Position numbers and translations under genes: made by a program | Part shown: positions 42,621 through 50,543 of the stretch, one piece after another | Layout: each line of letters opens with the position of its first letter | Position numbering within the stretch: position 1 is the stretch's first letter | The notes under the pieces: model-generated | What the model was told of the DNA's origin: nothing | What the model saw: only the letters and a program-made list of their open reading frames with translations | Database searches by the model: none | NCBI RefSeq assembly: GCF_000473265.1 | Contig: NZ_KI421511.1 | Coordinates: 919,731 to 983,730, forward strand | Origin: Amycolatopsis thermoflava N1165 | GTDB lineage: Bacteria > Actinomycetota > Actinomycetes > Mycobacteriales > Pseudonocardiaceae | DNA length: 64,000 nucleotides | Reading direction: 5' to 3'

Positions 42621-43975
42621 AGCGCGCGGTAGCTCTCGCGGGCGAACTGCACGTACGGGGCCGGGGCGACGGTGGCGCGGATCTCGACCTGCTTGTGCTG
42701 CTCCACCAGCGGTTTGGCGGAGTTGGGGTCCTCGCCCCAGAGCACGGTCACCTCGGTGCCGGGCTTGCTGTGTTCGATGTCCACAGTGGCCAGCGACACC
42801 ATGACGTGCTCGTTGGCCAGGTAGCCGGCGTCCATGGAGATCCCGGCGAGCTTGCCGCCGGCGAGGACCTTGTCGCTCTGGTGCAGTCCGTAGCGGGCCT
42901 TGGGGACCTCGATGTACTTGGCGGGCAGACCGGGACGGTAGAGCGAGCCGATCGCGTCGGTGACGTCGTCGCTGTTCCACACGAGGGTGACCTTTTCCCG
43001 GCGCGGGCTCTTGGCGATCTGTTCGAGGGCCTCGCGGCCGACGAAGTCGTGGTCGAAGGCCACCAGCCGGCCGTATCCCACGTCGTAGGGGGTGACGTAG
43101 TAGTCCTCGATGTTCGGGGAGTCCATCGAACCGGCCAGCGAGCCCATCGCGGTGGTCGGCAGCCATTCCCGGTAGGCCTTCATCTTCTCGCCGGAGAAGA
43201 TGGCGGGCAGTGGCGCGGGAATCCACGCCGACTCCAGGTTCGCCGCCGAGTACGCCTTCGCACCCACCCGCACCAGCCCGAAGTCCTGTCCGGCTGCCAG
43301 GATCGCCTCGCGGACCCGGTCGCCTTCCTCCCACGGGCCGAAGAGTTCGTAGCCGGGCTGGCCCGCCATGCCGTGCCGCAGGCCGCGCACGGTGCACCCG
43401 GCGATGGTGAAGGTGGCCATGTTGAAGAACTTCACGTCCGGCAGCGGGCCGTCGATCACCTTCTCCATGACCGCGGACGCGGTCGGGCCCTGCAGCTCGT
43501 ACCGGTAGACCTTCGGCGGTCCCGCGACGCGGTCGAAGGAGTTGTCGTCCCGTTCGGTGCTCGCGTCGTAGTTCCCCGTTTCGAGGTTGAACTGCACCCA
43601 GTCCAGCACCATCGGGTGCCCGACCAGATCGAAGTGCTGCTCCTCCAGGTGGAACAGCACCGCGTCACCGATCAGCCGGCCGTCGTGGTTGACCGCGACG
43701 TACTGCTTGGCCTTGCCTGGCGTGAACTTCGCGAAGCTGTTGACCCCCAGGTCGCTGAGCAGGCGCGAGGCGTCGGGACCGCTGACGTAGAGGTCGGTCA
43801 TGTGGTGGGACTGATCCAGCAGGGCGCACGACTCCCGCCACGCCCGCTGCTCGCTGCGCCAGTTGGTGAACTCCGCGGTCACCGGGAACGTGTGCGGGCG
43901 GATGGGGGAGTTCCGCAGCAGCTCGACCGCTCCTCCCGCGCGCTGGATTCCCTGTTCCACCGTCTCGGCACTCAT
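42617..43975 (-). CDS. ligM: THF-dependent aromatic O-demethylase, LigM-like
   Basis: A 452-residue protein of the aminomethyltransferase (GcvT) fold. Its wording follows Sphingobium LigM, the vanillate/3-O-methylgallate O-demethylase, along most of its length (from memory): WRxSxALLDQSHHM, GKAKQYVAV, VKFFNMATFTIAG, LRHGMAGQPGYE, AYSAANLESAWIPAPLPAI, NIEDYYVTPYDVGYG and LWGED. Tyr242 (AYS) aligns with the catalytic Tyr of LigM. It would move a methyl group from an aryl methyl ether to THF. First gene of the operon ligM-metF-purU-folD. A DmdA/GcvT-like or DesA-like substrate is the alternative. Confidence 0.83.
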   Translation of the reverse strand: MSAETVEQGIQRAGGAVELLRNSPIRPHTFPVTAEFTNWRSEQRAWRESCALLDQSHHMTDLYVSGPDASRLLSDLGVNSFAKFTPGKAKQYVAVNHDGRLIGDAVLFHLEEQHFDLVGHPMVLDWVQFNLETGNYDASTERDDNSFDRVAGPPKVYRYELQGPTASAVMEKVIDGPLPDVKFFNMATFTIAGCTVRGLRHGMAGQPGYELFGPWEEGDRVREAILAAGQDFGLVRVGAKAYSAANLESAWIPAPLPAIFSGEKMKAYREWLPTTAMGSLAGSMDSPNIEDYYVTPYDVGYGRLVAFDHDFVGREALEQIAKSPRREKVTLVWNSDDVTDAIGSLYRPGLPAKYIEVPKARYGLHQSDKVLAGGKLAGISMDAGYLANEHVMVSLATVDIEHSKPGTEVTVLWGEDPNSAKPLVEQHKQVEIRATVAPAPYVQFARESYRAL

Positions 43976-44002
43976 CTAAGGCCACCTCTCCACTGAGACC
44001 GC

Positions 44003-44020
44003 CTGGTGTCTGTACACCAG
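44003..44020. promoter_or_regulatory. Palindrome upstream of ligM
   Basis: CTGGTGT (44003-44009) and ACACCAG (44014-44020) with a 4-base centre CTGT form a perfect 7-bp inverted repeat, 28 bases upstream of the ligM start. TGTACA at its centre is common in GntR operators. It probably controls the ligM operon. Confidence 0.5.
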
Positions 44021-44068
44021 ACGCGCTGACTGCTATACAGACGCTACACGGAAGCAACATTGGCCGCA

Positions 44069-44084
44069 AGATTGTCAACAATCT
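44069..44084. promoter_or_regulatory. GntR-type operator upstream of the gntR gene
   Basis: AGATTGT (44069-44075), CA, ACAATCT (44078-44084): a perfect 7-bp inverted repeat resembling FCD-type operators (TTGT-N-ACAA). It ends 14 bases before the ATG of the adjacent GntR gene, so autorepression is likely. Confidence 0.55.
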
Positions 44085-44098
44085 CGGTGGAGGTGACG

Positions 44099-44872
44099 AT
44101 GGACGTCGCTGCGAGAGGCGGAGCTGCGGGCGCCACCCACGTCCGGAACTCCCTCCGCCGGGCGATCGTGACCGGAGACCTCGCGCCGGGACAACGGATC
44201 GTCGCCGAGGAAGTCGCCACGGCTCTGCGCGTCACGCGCAACGGTGTCCGGCAGGCTCTGCACGAATTGGCGGCCGAGGGGCTGATCGACCGCGTGCGCG
44301 GCAGCAACGCCCGGGTCCGGGTGGTCCCGGTCGGCGAAGCGGTCGAAATCCTGGAGTGCCGGCTGGCGCTGGACGGCCTTCTCGCCGCACGCGCGGCGGT
44401 GGGGGCGACCGAGGATGAACGCCGGCGCCTGCGCGCCGCCGGCGACCGTCTGGCTGCCGCCGCGGACCGCGCCGACCCGGTCGACTGCTTCCGGCTGGGC
44501 GACGAAGTCCACGACCTGATCGCGGGCCTGGCGCGTCAGCCGACGGCTGCCGGAATCGTCGCCCGGCTGGACGCCCGGGTCGCCCGGCTGCGGTTCCGCG
44601 TGACCCTGCGCCCCGGCCGTCTCCGGGACTCCGCGCGCGAGCACGCCGCAATCGTCCAGGCCGTTGCCGGTCGACACCCGGTCGCCGCCGAGCTCGCCGC
44701 GCAGGCACACGTCCGATCCCTCATCGCCACCGTCGTCCGTCACCACGAGAAGGAGTCCTTGTGCCGAAACGAAACCCGGCCGCCCACGATGTCGCCCACC
44801 TCGGCCATCTCCAGTTGTTCACCCCCGCCTTCGACGAGAGCGTCGAGTTCTTCACGCGCTACCTCGGCATGA
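44099..44872 (+). CDS. GntR-family (FCD) regulator with read-through C-terminus
   Basis: Winged helix about residues 10-75 (RRAIVTGDLAPGQRIVAEE, VTRNGVRQALHELAAEGLI) and an FCD domain with the metal-binding type Asp/His in LGDEVHDLI and REHAAIVQAV. A normal family end would be near residue 221 (VRHHEKESL), but no stop is there; the frame runs another 36 Ser/Pro-rich residues, overlapping the dioxygenase gene by 112 bases. The tail looks like out-of-frame coding, so the ancestral stop was probably lost. GGAGG lies five bases before the ATG. Likely controls both the ligM operon and its own downstream genes. Confidence 0.8.
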   Translation: MDVAARGGAAGATHVRNSLRRAIVTGDLAPGQRIVAEEVATALRVTRNGVRQALHELAAEGLIDRVRGSNARVRVVPVGEAVEILECRLALDGLLAARAAVGATEDERRRLRAAGDRLAAAADRADPVDCFRLGDEVHDLIAGLARQPTAAGIVARLDARVARLRFRVTLRPGRLRDSAREHAAIVQAVAGRHPVAAELAAQAHVRSLIATVVRHHEKESLCRNETRPPTMSPTSAISSCSPPPSTRASSSSRATSA

Positions 44873-45726
44873 GGACGCACGGGTCCCTGGGCTCCTCGGT
44901 GTTCCTGCGGACCTGGGACGACTACGAGCACCACACGATCACGCTCACCCCGCGCGCCACTGCCGGAATCGGTCGCACGCACCTGCGCGCCGCCGACGAG
45001 GATGCGCTCCAGCGGCGCGTCGAGGCGATCAAGGAGGCGGGCCTGGGCATCGGCTGGACCGACGGCGAACCCGGGTACGGGCCGACCTACCTCTTCCACG
45101 ACCCGGACGGGCACGAGTTCGGTCTGTACCACGAATCCGAGTGGTTCCAGCCCGAGGAGGACACCCGGCCGGCGCTGAAGAACCAGGCACAGGCCTACCC
45201 GGGCGGTGGTGTCTGCGTCCGGCGGCTGGACCACGTCAACTTCCTCGGCGTGGACGTCGAGGCCAACCGTGACGTGTTGCGTGATCTGCTGGGCGCCAGG
45301 GTCACCGAACAGATCGTGCTCGATGACGGGTCGGTCGCCGGGAGCTGGACCACGTTCACGAACAAGGGCTACGACGCGGTGTACACCCGCGACCGGCTGG
45401 GGATCGCCGGCCGCCTGCACCACATCGCGTTCGCCACCGACAGCCGGGCGGACATCCTGCGCGCCGCCGACCTCGCGCTCGAACAGGGTGTGTTCATCGA
45501 GACCGGCCCGCACAAGCACGCGATCCAGCAGACCTTCTTCCTCTACGTCTACGAACCCGGCGGCAACCGCATCGAACTGTGCAACGCCGGAGCCCGCCTC
45601 GTGCTGGCCCCGGACTGGCGCACCATCGACTGGACCGAAGCCGAGCGGGCCAAGGGTCAGGCGTGGGGGCTGAAGACCATCGAGTCCTTCCACACCCACG
45701 GCACACCGCCGGCGCCGGGCCAGTGA
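44761..45726 (+). CDS. Extradiol ring-cleavage dioxygenase (two-domain VOC type)
   Basis: A 321-residue protein with two vicinal-oxygen-chelate modules: residues 10-130 (LGHLQLFTPAFDESVEFF) and 155-290. The iron ligands are likely in the second module: His in RRLDHVNFL, His in RLHHIAFA and Glu in NRIELCNAG; Tyr in FLYVYEPGGN is typical for these enzymes. It should open a catechol ring at a meta position. The GTG at 44761 follows AAGGAG. Next to a LigM-like demethylase, a catechol made by removal of a methyl group is the obvious substrate (inference). Confidence 0.9.
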   Translation: MPKRNPAAHDVAHLGHLQLFTPAFDESVEFFTRYLGMRTHGSLGSSVFLRTWDDYEHHTITLTPRATAGIGRTHLRAADEDALQRRVEAIKEAGLGIGWTDGEPGYGPTYLFHDPDGHEFGLYHESEWFQPEEDTRPALKNQAQAYPGGGVCVRRLDHVNFLGVDVEANRDVLRDLLGARVTEQIVLDDGSVAGSWTTFTNKGYDAVYTRDRLGIAGRLHHIAFATDSRADILRAADLALEQGVFIETGPHKHAIQQTFFLYVYEPGGNRIELCNAGARLVLAPDWRTIDWTEAERAKGQAWGLKTIESFHTHGTPPAPGQ

Positions 45727-46556
45727 CCACGGCCACCAGCGCCCCCGCGAACCTCGCCGCCGCCGCCGGACTGCCGTCCCGCAACCGGTGCCTGGTCATG
45801 GGCATTCTCAACGTGACCCCCGATTCCTTCTCCGACGGCGGCCGCTATCTGGCGACCGGGCGGGCGATCGCACACGGCGTGGAACTCGCCGCGGCGGGGG
45901 CCGACATCGTCGACGTCGGGGGCGAATCCACCCGGCCCGGCGCGGGGCGCGTGTCCTGCGCGGAGGAGAAACGCCGGGTGCTGCCGGTGATCCGGAGCCT
46001 GGCCGCAGCGGGGGTCACGATCAGCATCGACACGACGCGGGCCGAGGTGGCCGACGCCGCGCTGGAGGCCGGCGCGGCGATCGTCAACGACGTCAGCGGG
46101 GGACTCGCCGATCCCCGCATGGCCTCCCGTGTCGCGGCGGCGGACGTGCCCTACGTCGCCATGCACTGGCGGGCGCCCAGCTCCCGGATGCACGAGCACG
46201 CCGTGTACGACGACGTAGTCGCCGAGGTCGTCGGTGAACTGTCCGAACGGGTCGACGCGCTGGTCGCCGCGGGAGTGCGCCGGGAACGGATCATCATCGA
46301 CCCAGGGTTCGGGTTCGCGAAGAAATCCCAGCACAACTGGAAGCTACTGGCGGATCTGCCGGCGCTGAGCGTGCTCGGCCGTCCGGTTCTCGTCGGCGCC
46401 TCGCGCAAGTCGTTCCTCGGAATCGTGCGAGACCGCGACGCCGCCACCGCGGCGGTGTCCGCGCTCGCGGCCGCCGCGGGCGCCGCCTGCGTCCGAGTCC
46501 ACGACGTGCGCCGCACCCTCACCGCCGTGCAGGTCGCGGCGGCACTGAACGTCTGA
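45723..46556 (+). CDS. folP: Dihydropteroate synthase
   Basis: A 277-residue DHPS TIM barrel: MGILNVTPDSFSDGG, DIVDVGGESTRPGA, ISIDTTRAEVADAAL, IVNDVSGG, MHWR, IDPGFGFAKK and GASRKSFLG, all standard pterin- and pABA-site motifs. It condenses pABA with dihydropterin pyrophosphate. Its GTG overlaps the dioxygenase stop (GTGA), so it is co-translated with an aromatic catabolic gene rather than with other folate genes; it probably increases folate supply for THF-dependent demethylation. It could be a second copy beside a housekeeping folP (not testable here). Confidence 0.92.
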   Translation: MTTATSAPANLAAAAGLPSRNRCLVMGILNVTPDSFSDGGRYLATGRAIAHGVELAAAGADIVDVGGESTRPGAGRVSCAEEKRRVLPVIRSLAAAGVTISIDTTRAEVADAALEAGAAIVNDVSGGLADPRMASRVAAADVPYVAMHWRAPSSRMHEHAVYDDVVAEVVGELSERVDALVAAGVRRERIIIDPGFGFAKKSQHNWKLLADLPALSVLGRPVLVGASRKSFLGIVRDRDAATAAVSALAAAAGAACVRVHDVRRTLTAVQVAAALNV

Positions 46557-46589
46557 CCCATCAGCGGATCGCTCAAGGAGGAGTGTCCC

Positions 46590-47906
46590 ATGACGACCAA
46601 ACCAGGACCGGGCCGGATCGCGCTCGCCAGCTACATCGGCAGCGTGATCGAGTGGTACGACTTCAACATCTACGGGCTGGCCACGGCGCTCGTGTTCAGC
46701 AAGCAGTTCTTCCCCGGCTTCTCCGAAGCCGGCGGCACTCTCGCCGCGCTGGCCGCGTTCGCGGTCGGGTTCGTCGCCCGGCCCGTCGGCGCGCTGATCA
46801 GCGGCCACTTCGGCGACCGCGTCGGCCGCAAGGCGATGCTGGTCGCGTCCCTGCTGACCATGGGTGTCGCCACGACGCTGATCGGCCTCCTGCCGACCTA
46901 CGCGGCCATCGGCGTGTGGGCGCCGATCCTGCTCGTCGTGCTCCGCCTGGTCCAGGGCATCGGCGTCGGGGGCGAATGGGGTGGCGCGGCGCTGATGGCC
47001 GTCGAGCACGCGCCACCGAACCGGCGGGCGCTCTACGGCGCCTTCCCGCAGATCGGCATCCCCTCCGGAATCCTGGTCTCACAGCTGGCATTCCTGCTCC
47101 TGACGCAGGTCTTCTCCGACGACACTCTGCAGTCGTGGGCCTGGCGGCTGCCGTTCCTGTTCAGCGGGGTGCTCATCGTGGTCGGCCTGATCGTGCGAGC
47201 GTCCATCACCGAGACCGAGGAGTTCGAACGGGCACGCGAGGCACGCGACATCGCGCGCCTGCCGCTCGTGGAGGTCTTCCGCCGCTCGCCGCTGCAACTG
47301 CTCGCCGGCAGCCTGCTCTCCTTCGCCGGCCCCACCCTCGGCACGTTCCTGTCCGTGTACATGGTCAGCTATGGCACCAAACAGTTGCACCTGTCGTCCG
47401 GGACGATGTTGTGGATCACGGTCGTGTTGAGCCTGCCGTGGATCGCGATGATGCTCTTCGCGGGCCGCGCCGCTGACCTGTTCGGCCGCAAACGGATGTT
47501 CGTCATCGGCAGCGGTCTGGCGGCCGTGGCGGTGTTCCCGATGTTCCTGATGGTCAACACCGCCGCTGTGCCACTGGTGTTCACCGGGCTCCTGCTGATG
47601 ACAGCCGCGAACTCGGTCATCAACGGCGCCCAGCCGGCCATGCTGACCCAGATGTTCCCCGCGAGCGTGCGCTACAGCGGCGCGTCCATCTGCTTCCAGG
47701 TCGGTTCCATCGTGGGCGGCGGCATCGTCCCGCTGGTGGCCGCGTCGTCCTACGCCCGGTTCGGCACCTCGACCGCGGTCGCGATCGTGATCGGTGTCGT
47801 CTGTCTGGTGAGCATGCTGGCCGTCCTGCCGGTGAGGCGGGAACTGCTCGACGTCGGGGCGACGTCACCCCAGCGCACGGTTGACCATTCACTATCTGAA
47901 CAATAA
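46590..47906 (+). CDS. MFS transporter, metabolite:H+ symporter (MHS) family
   Basis: A 438-residue 12-helix transporter. Signatures are GSVIEWYDFNIYG in helix 1, GHFGDRVGRKAML after helix 2, and GIGVGGEWGGAALMAVE in helix 4, typical of the MHS group that imports citrate, shikimate, proline or aromatic acids. AAGGAGGAG precedes the ATG. It follows folP by 33 bases in the aromatic operon and probably imports a methoxylated or hydroxylated aromatic acid (inference). Confidence 0.9.
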   Translation: MTTKPGPGRIALASYIGSVIEWYDFNIYGLATALVFSKQFFPGFSEAGGTLAALAAFAVGFVARPVGALISGHFGDRVGRKAMLVASLLTMGVATTLIGLLPTYAAIGVWAPILLVVLRLVQGIGVGGEWGGAALMAVEHAPPNRRALYGAFPQIGIPSGILVSQLAFLLLTQVFSDDTLQSWAWRLPFLFSGVLIVVGLIVRASITETEEFERAREARDIARLPLVEVFRRSPLQLLAGSLLSFAGPTLGTFLSVYMVSYGTKQLHLSSGTMLWITVVLSLPWIAMMLFAGRAADLFGRKRMFVIGSGLAAVAVFPMFLMVNTAAVPLVFTGLLLMTAANSVINGAQPAMLTQMFPASVRYSGASICFQVGSIVGGGIVPLVAASSYARFGTSTAVAIVIGVVCLVSMLAVLPVRRELLDVGATSPQRTVDHSLSEQ

Positions 47907-47915
47907 AGTCGGTGC

Positions 47916-49136
47916 ATGGGTCGTCGGCAGGACACGTCCGGATGGGGCGGCAACGGTCGCAGCGGCAGCGTCGCCCGCGTTCTGGAAGCGCTCCGCAGCG
48001 ACGGGCCATCCTCGCAGGCGGCGCTGGCCCGCCGCACCCGTCTGTCGCCGGCGACCATCAACAACATCGTCAAACAGCTGCGCGCCGAAGGAGCCGCGGA
48101 AATCCGCCCGGTCAACGGCCGGGAGTCCGTGGTCTCCCTGGTGTCCAGCCGCGGCGCGGTGGTCTCGGTCCAGGTCAACGTCACGTCGCTGCACGCGGCG
48201 CTGTTCGACTTCGTTCACCGCGCACGGTATGACGTCACGATTCCGTTCAGCCCCGGCCACGAGGGTGGCAGCCCCGCGCAGGTGATCGAGGTGGTGCGGT
48301 CGCTCGTCGCCGAGGCCGGTCTGGAGACGGGCGATCTGACGGGCGTCGCGGTCGGCATGCAGGCGCCGATCGCCCGCCCCACCGGCGTGGTCACCTCGTG
48401 GGCGCGGTTGCAGCTGCCCCGGTGGAAGGACGTGCCCATCGCCGACGAGCTCGGCGCCGAGCTGGGGGTTCCGGTCGTGGCGGACAACGACGCCAACCTC
48501 GCCGCGCTCGCCGAATGGACCTGGGGCGCAGGGCAGGGAGCCGACACCTTCCTCTACGTCCTGTGCTCGGAGCAGGTCGGCGGAGGCCTGGTGCTCGGCG
48601 GCCGCATCCACCGCGGCGGAGACGGTCTGGCCGGCGAGATCGGGCACGCGGTGCTCGAACCCGGTGGCCCCGTGTGCTTCTGCGGCAACCGGGGCTGCCT
48701 CACCACGTTCGTGGCCGAGCGCCCGATCCTGGCGACCTTGGAGGCGGCCGCGGGCACGCGTGCCTCCTCGCTGACCGAGGTCATCTCCGCCGCGCGGGGC
48801 GGCGATCCCGCCTGCGCGCGCGTCCTGTTCGAGGCCGGCCGTCACCTCGGACGCGCGTTCGCCAACGCGGCCAAACTCGTGGCTCCCTCGGTGATCGCGG
48901 TCGGTGGTCTGCTCGGCGAAGCCGGGGAGCTGGTGTTCGACGGTCTGACCTCCTCGGTCGAAATCAGCAACCTGCGCACGGTGGCGCCCACGATGGCAGT
49001 CCACCTCGCCCGGCTGGGCGCCGACGCCACCCTGCTCGGCGGAGCCGCCGCCATGATGGACCACCTGGGACAAGGCCTGAGCGTCCTCCCGGACTGGATG
49101 AAGACGCCCTCCATGACGGAATCATTCAGAGGTTGA
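47916..49136 (+). CDS. ROK-family transcriptional regulator
   Basis: A 406-residue regulator: N-terminal winged helix (SQAALARRTRLSPATINNIVKQL) and a ROK sugar-kinase-like domain with VVADNDANLAALAEWTWG, the zinc-binding cluster CFCGNRGCLTTF (Cys-x-Cys-x4-Cys), GEIGHAVLE and AVGGLLG. ROK repressors sense sugars. It directly precedes the transporter and C-glycoside genes, so a sugar or glycoside inducer fits. Only nine bases separate it from the MHS transporter stop; TTGACC (about 47880) may be part of its own promoter. Confidence 0.92.
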   Translation: MGRRQDTSGWGGNGRSGSVARVLEALRSDGPSSQAALARRTRLSPATINNIVKQLRAEGAAEIRPVNGRESVVSLVSSRGAVVSVQVNVTSLHAALFDFVHRARYDVTIPFSPGHEGGSPAQVIEVVRSLVAEAGLETGDLTGVAVGMQAPIARPTGVVTSWARLQLPRWKDVPIADELGAELGVPVVADNDANLAALAEWTWGAGQGADTFLYVLCSEQVGGGLVLGGRIHRGGDGLAGEIGHAVLEPGGPVCFCGNRGCLTTFVAERPILATLEAAAGTRASSLTEVISAARGGDPACARVLFEAGRHLGRAFANAAKLVAPSVIAVGGLLGEAGELVFDGLTSSVEISNLRTVAPTMAVHLARLGADATLLGGAAAMMDHLGQGLSVLPDWMKTPSMTESFRG

Positions 49137-49155
49137 ACACTTTCTGCGCTCGTCG

Positions 49156-49192
49156 TTGACTTCCGCCTGAACGTTCTTACGATGACGTCATC
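49156..49192 (+). promoter_or_regulatory. Promoter and operator of the C-glycoside operon
   Basis: TTGACT (49156-49161) and TACGAT (49178-49183) are a good -35/-10 pair with 16-base spacing. The palindrome GAACGTTC (49169-49176) lies inside the spacer, and the perfect 12-bp palindrome GATGACGTCATC (49181-49192) covers the -10 and start region. Related AACGTTC and TTCGAAC elements follow near 49206-49222. The ROK regulator upstream is the likely binder. Confidence 0.55.
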
Positions 49193-49239
49193 TGCTTCTC
49201 CGGACAACGTTCATTGTTCGAACGGTTCAAAGGATCTCA

Positions 49240-50514
49240 ATGATGAGAACACCAACGCTGCCGGTGACCGCTCCAGGCAGCGGCTCCAAGATCGTCTTCG
49301 CCCGCCTGACCCTGATGATGCTGCTGGAGTTCGTCGTCTTCGGCTCCTGGTTCGCCACGCTGGGCCTGGTCCTGGCGACCTACGGGCTGCCGACGATCAT
49401 CGGCACCGCCTACTCGCTGGCCGCTGTCGCGGCCATCGCGTCGCCGATGTTCCTGGGCGCGATCGGGGATCGGTTCCTCGCCGCGCAGAAGAGTCTCGGG
49501 CTGGCCCATCTCGCCGGCGGTGTGGTCATGCTGTTCCTGCCCACCGTGGTGGAATCCGGCAACGGTGGTCTCGCCCTCGCGCTCATCTTCGTCTACTGCC
49601 TGTTCTTCCAGCCGACGCTGGGGCTGGCGAACGCGATCGGTTTTCGGCATCTCGGCGCCAACCAGCGGTGGTTTCCCTACATCCGGGTCTTCGGCACCTT
49701 CGGCTGGGTCATCGCAGGGTTCGGTGTCGGCGCTCTCGGGCTGTCGGCGTCGGTGGGCATGTTCTACGTGACCGCGATTGTGAGCTTCCTGTTCGGCCTG
49801 TACTCGTTCACCCTGCCTGCCACGGCACCGGCCGCGAAGGGGGTCCGGTTCTCGATCGGTGACGTGATCGGGTCCAAGGCGTTCGCGATGTTCCGGCACC
49901 GCAACTTCACCGTGCTGATCATCTGCGCTCTGCTCACCTCGATCTCGCTCGGGGTCTACAACACCTACGCGTCGCCGTTCCTCGGCGCGCTCGGCATCGG
50001 GAACGTGGCCGGCGTTCTGGCCATCGGGCAGGCGGCCGAGGTGCTGTTCATCGTCACGATTCCCTTCGTGCTCAAGCACATCGGGATGAAGTGGGCCCTG
50101 CTGATGGGCATGGTGACGTGGGGTGTGCGGTTCGGCGTGTTCATCGCGGCCGCCGGTGACCACTGGCTGGCCATCGTGGCGGTGGCACTGCAGGGCATCT
50201 GCAACGACTTCTTCCTGGTTCTCGCGGCGATGTACATCGGCGAGATCGCCCCGGCGGACCTCGCGAACCAGGCGCAGACGATGTTGATCGCGGTCGTGTC
50301 GGGCTTCGGGCAGCTCATCGGGGCGCTCGTGTCCGGCGAGATGTACGACTCGGTCGTGGCCTCCGATCCGTCGGCGGGCCCGTCGGCGTGGACTCCGATG
50401 TGGATCGTGCCGATCGTGAGCGCGGTGATCACCGCGATCGTCTGGGCGAGCTTCTTCCGCCACGGCCGCAAGGACAAACCCGTGCCGTTCGTTTCCGCCG
50501 CGACGGCGGGCTGA
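49240..50514 (+). CDS. MFS transporter, nucleoside:H+ symporter-like (NHS) family
   Basis: A 424-residue 12-helix protein. FARLTLMMLLEFVVFGSW and FFQPTLGLANAIGFRHL with YIRVFGTFGWVIAGF are typical of the NupG/XapB-like NHS group, which carries nucleosides and, in some cases, glycosides. First gene after the ROK promoter, so it likely imports the C-glycoside. Two adjacent ATGs (49240, 49243) are possible starts, both after AAAGGATC. Confidence 0.88.
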   Translation: MMRTPTLPVTAPGSGSKIVFARLTLMMLLEFVVFGSWFATLGLVLATYGLPTIIGTAYSLAAVAAIASPMFLGAIGDRFLAAQKSLGLAHLAGGVVMLFLPTVVESGNGGLALALIFVYCLFFQPTLGLANAIGFRHLGANQRWFPYIRVFGTFGWVIAGFGVGALGLSASVGMFYVTAIVSFLFGLYSFTLPATAPAAKGVRFSIGDVIGSKAFAMFRHRNFTVLIICALLTSISLGVYNTYASPFLGALGIGNVAGVLAIGQAAEVLFIVTIPFVLKHIGMKWALLMGMVTWGVRFGVFIAAAGDHWLAIVAVALQGICNDFFLVLAAMYIGEIAPADLANQAQTMLIAVVSGFGQLIGALVSGEMYDSVVASDPSAGPSAWTPMWIVPIVSAVITAIVWASFFRHGRKDKPVPFVSAATAG

Positions 50515-50543
50515 ACCACGCATTCGACAAGGAACGGAACTTC

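Noticed and set aside
44060..44098. Earlier start for the GntR gene
   Set aside because: The ATG at 44099 has GGAGG at ideal spacing, and the earlier frame would cover the likely operator palindrome.
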